This document shows, one piece after another, positions 61,631-64,000 of a stretch of DNA of 64,000 bases. The DNA is taken from contig NZ_JACHIB010000019.1 in the NCBI RefSeq assembly GCF_014203015.1, forward strand, positions 45,846 through 109,845, read 5' to 3'. Within the stretch, counting starts at the first letter, position 1, and every line of letters begins with the position of its first letter. A program made the translations under genes and the position numbers. The stretch is from Castellaniella defragrans. Lineage in GTDB: Bacteria; Pseudomonadota; Gammaproteobacteria; Burkholderiales; Burkholderiaceae_B. A model generated the notes under the pieces. That model was not told the origin of the DNA and ran no database searches. It saw only the letters and a list, made by a program, of their open reading frames with translations.

Positions 61631-62659
61631 ATGCTTTCCTTCATCCTCAAACGCGTCGGCCTGGCCATCCCGACGTTCATCGGTATCACGCTGCTGACCT
61701 TTGCGTTCATCCATCTGATCCCCGGCGACCCGGTGATGATCATGGCGGGCGAACGCGGCCTGTCTCCCGAACGCCATGCGGCCATGATGGCCCAGCTGGG
61801 CCTGGACCAGCCGCTGTGGGTGCAGTACGGCCATTACGTCTGGAACGTGCTGCACGGCGACCTGGGCACCTCGCTGACCACCCGCGAGCCGATCTGGTCC
61901 GAGTTCGTGCCGCGCTTCCAGGCGACGCTGGAACTGAGCGCCGTCGCCATGGTGATCGCGCTGCTGATCGGCATCCCGGTGGGCGTGCTGGCCGCCGTCA
62001 AGCGCGGCTCCTTCTTCGACCACGCCGCCATCACCGCCGCCCTGACCGGCTATTCCATGCCGGTGTTCTGGTGGGGCCTGATGCTGATCATGCTGGTGTC
62101 CGTGCAGCTGGACCTGATGCCGGTGTCCGGCCGCATCGGCGCCGCGGTGTTCCTGGACCCCGACCAGCCGCTGACCGGTTTCATGCTGATCGACACGCTG
62201 CTGTTCGGCGAAGAGGGCAATTTCCTCGACGCCCTGCACCACATCCTGCTGCCGGCCTTCGTGCTGGCGACGATTCCGCTGGCGGTGATCGTGCGCATGA
62301 CGCGCTCCTCGATGCTGGAGGTGCTGAACGAGGACTACATCCGCACCGCGCGGGCCAAGGGCCTGTCGCGCCTGCGGGTGGTCGTGGTGCACGCCCTGCG
62401 CAACGCGCTGCTGCCGGTGCTGACGGTGATCGGGCTGCAGGTCGGCGTGCTGATGGTCGGGGCGATCCTGACCGAAACCATCTTTTCCTGGCCGGGCGTC
62501 GGGCGCTGGCTGATCCACGGCCTGGAGCAGCGCGACTATCCGATCGTCCAGGGCGGCGTACTGATGGTCGCCACCCTCATCATCATCGTCAACATGTGCG
62601 TGGACATCCTGTACGGGCTGGCCGATCCGCGCATCCGCCATCGCCGGGGGAGGAACTGA
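61631..62659 (+). CDS. dppB: Dipeptide ABC transporter permease DppB
   Basis: 342-residue inner-membrane channel subunit with about six helices. FILKRVGLAIPTFIGITLLTF is the usual DppB/OppB opening, and the EAA-like loop is EVLNEDYIRTARAKGLS near 232. ATG 61631 is preferred; an in-frame TTG at 61622 is possible. It lies 110 bp after dppA, behind the hairpin. Confidence 0.95.
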   Translation: MLSFILKRVGLAIPTFIGITLLTFAFIHLIPGDPVMIMAGERGLSPERHAAMMAQLGLDQPLWVQYGHYVWNVLHGDLGTSLTTREPIWSEFVPRFQATLELSAVAMVIALLIGIPVGVLAAVKRGSFFDHAAITAALTGYSMPVFWWGLMLIMLVSVQLDLMPVSGRIGAAVFLDPDQPLTGFMLIDTLLFGEEGNFLDALHHILLPAFVLATIPLAVIVRMTRSSMLEVLNEDYIRTARAKGLSRLRVVVVHALRNALLPVLTVIGLQVGVLMVGAILTETIFSWPGVGRWLIHGLEQRDYPIVQGGVLMVATLIIIVNMCVDILYGLADPRIRHRRGRN

Positions 62660-62660
62660 C

Positions 62661-63602
62661 ATGTCCGCGACCGCAAGCTCCAACGCGACGCCGGCGCCAA
62701 ATCCGGCGGCAACCTCGGCCGCCGCCACGGCCGTCCCGGCGCCGCCGGGGCCGTTCAAGTCATTCTGGCAGGACTTCAGCCGCAACCGCGGAGCGCTGAC
62801 CGGCCTGTACTACATCGTCGCCATGCTGCTCATCGCGGTCTTCGCGGGGCTGATCGCGCCGCACGACCCGTCCATGCAATACCGCGACGCCCTGCTGCAG
62901 CCGCCCGCCTGGCTCGACGGCGGCTCCTGGCGCTTCGTGCTGGGCACCGACGACGTGGGCCGCGACATCCTCTCGCGCCTGATGCACGGCGCGCGCCTGT
63001 CGCTGCTGGTCGGCTTCCTGGTGGTCAGCGTGTCGCTGGTGCTGGGGATCTTCTTCGGCGTCATCGCCGGCTACGCGGGCGGGATCGTGGACATCGCCAT
63101 CATGCGCGTGGTGGACATCATGCTGGCCCTGCCCAGCCTGCTGATGGCGCTGGTGCTGGTGGCCATCTTCGGGCCGTCCATCGTCAACGCCTCGCTCGCG
63201 CTCAGCTTCGTGGCGCTGCCGCACTACGTGCGCCTGACGCGCGCGGCGGTGCTGCGCGAGATGACCTGCGACTACGTGACCGCCTCGCGCGTGGTGGGGG
63301 CGGGCCCCTGGCGGCAGATGTTCGTCAACATCCTGCCCAACTGCCTGGCGCCGCTCATCGTGCAGGCGTCGCTGGGCTTTTCCAACGCCATCCTGGACAT
63401 GGCCGCGCTGGGCTTCCTGGGCATGGGCGCGCAGCCGCCCACCCCCGAATGGGGCACCATGCTGGCCAACGTGCTGCAGTTCGCGCAGAGCGCCTGGTGG
63501 GTCGTGACCTTCCCGGGCCTGGCCATCCTGCTGGCCGTGCTGGCCTTCAACCTGATGGGCGACGGCCTGCGCGACGCCCTCGACCCGCGCCTGAAAGTGT
63601 AG
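62661..63602 (+). CDS. dppC: Dipeptide ABC transporter permease DppC
   Basis: 313-residue second channel subunit. After a polar Ala/Pro-rich head of about 30 residues comes [20 protein letters not shown], the DppC/OppC style. [15 protein letters not shown] [19 protein letters not shown] lies near 95 and the EAA-like loop [18 protein letters not shown] near 200. It starts one base after the dppB stop. Confidence 0.95.
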   Translation: MSATASSNATPAPNPAATSAAATAVPAPPGPFKSFWQDFSRNRGALTGLYYIVAMLLIAVFAGLIAPHDPSMQYRDALLQPPAWLDGGSWRFVLGTDDVGRDILSRLMHGARLSLLVGFLVVSVSLVLGIFFGVIAGYAGGIVDIAIMRVVDIMLALPSLLMALVLVAIFGPSIVNASLALSFVALPHYVRLTRAAVLREMTCDYVTASRVVGAGPWRQMFVNILPNCLAPLIVQASLGFSNAILDMAALGFLGMGAQPPTPEWGTMLANVLQFAQSAWWVVTFPGLAILLAVLAFNLMGDGLRDALDPRLKV

Positions 63603-63613
63603 GAAGACGGACC

Positions 63614-63958
63614 ATGCTCGAAATCCAGAACCTGTCCGTCCATTTCGGCGACGAAGCCGCGCCCTTCAAGGCCGTGGACCGCATCAGCTACCGCGTCGAG
63701 GCGGGCGAGGTGGTCGGCCTGGTGGGGGAATCCGGCTCGGGGAAATCCGTCAGCTCGCTGGCCCTGATGGGGCTGATCGACTTCCCCGGCCGGGTGCACG
63801 CCGACGCCCTGCGCTTCGACGGCCGCGACCTGCTGCGCATGCCGGAAAAGCAGCGCCGCTCGCTGATCGGCTCCGAGGTCTCGATGATCTTCCAGGATCC
63901 GATGACTAGCCTGGATTTTTCACCAAAAGGAATCGGCACATCCCTGAAACCCGCATAA
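63614..63958 (+). pseudogene. dppD: dppD, truncated after about 100 residues
   Basis: The first 100 residues are a normal dipeptide-transporter ATPase: [14 protein letters not shown], Walker A GESGSGKS at 38-45, and the Q-loop IFQDPMTSL at 92-100. The ABC signature, Walker B and C-terminal oligopeptide-transporter domain are missing. After the leucine at 63911-63913 the frame runs 14 unrelated residues to TAA at 63956-63958, in AT-rich DNA. A complete DppD has about 320 residues. The likely cause is insertion of a mobile element; the remainder would lie beyond the window. Confidence 0.75.
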
Positions 63959-64000
63959 AATCAAGGTGCGAACAAGATTTTGGGGAAAGATGTGCCGATA
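63909..64000. mobile_element. Probable left edge of an inserted element
   Basis: At about 63909-63914 the sequence changes from GC-rich dppD coding DNA to AT-rich DNA (TTTTTCACCAAAAGG onward) and stays so to the window end. It contains an 11-bp inverted repeat ATCGGCACATC (63932-63942) / GATGTGCCGAT (63989-63999). No transposase is visible before the window closes, so neither the family nor the exact end can be named. A target duplication cannot be checked without the far side. Confidence 0.5.

Overview
The window looks like a chromosomal segment of a high-GC betaproteobacterium, most likely Burkholderiales/Alcaligenaceae (Bordetella/Achromobacter-like). Three things support this: GC-rich codon use throughout; the housekeeping order pyrG-kdsA-eno-ftsB and leuS-lptE-holA-proA; and a mix of many CoA-ligase, ABC-uptake and CoA-transferase genes. 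I see no rRNA, tRNA, CRISPR array or prophage. Placement is by inference from family resemblance and gene order, not by database search.

Layout. (1) 1-5278: acetate/propionate activation (prpE end, acs), an UMF1-type MFS transporter, a 78-bp tandem repeat array and a LysR regulator. (2) 5481-9516: an Aer-like energy-taxis receptor, a MarC membrane protein and electron-transfer flavoprotein:quinone oxidoreductase. (3) 9829-23512: a TetR gene divergent from a thirteen-gene collinear set (two SDRs, AMP-dependent acyl-CoA ligase, VOC protein, MaoC hydratase, alpha/beta hydrolase, amidase, crotonase-fold protein, MDR oxidoreductase, four-gene PotDBCA-type ABC importer). This looks like a dedicated import and beta-oxidation-like route for an unidentified amide- or acyl-containing substrate. 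(4) 23739-28530: thioesterase, 3-oxoacid CoA-transferase subunits, M24 peptidase and a YghX-like hydrolase. (5) 28801-44871: the housekeeping core (pyrG, kdsA, eno, ftsB, hslO, rlmL, hemJ, proA, holA, lptE, leuS, rpmG, rpmB). (6) 44936-54791: Bcr/CflA efflux, cfa, a ProXWV glycine-betaine-type importer, MATE efflux, an ArnT-like glycosyltransferase and rpmE2. (7) 55039-59657: radC, fkpB-ispH, a 3-hydroxyisobutyrate-dehydrogenase-like gene and a YdgA-like gene. (8) 59922-64000: a dipeptide ABC operon dppABC plus a dppD that stops after about 100 authentic residues, where the sequence becomes AT-rich and carries an 11-bp inverted repeat. I read this as the edge of an inserted element.

The most unusual content is intergenic. 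There are several unrelated short tandem arrays (78 bp, 25 bp, 12 bp G-rich, 12 bp, and an AT-rich 11-bp array of nine copies directly upstream of scoA). Two copies of a hairpin share a GTCC-CTGC-GGAC core but have different, still complementary arms. Large perfect hairpins lie just after the binding-protein genes of two different ABC operons. Nested palindromes overlap the promoter of an unrecognised 62-residue gene at 36075-36263. All functional statements on these are inference.
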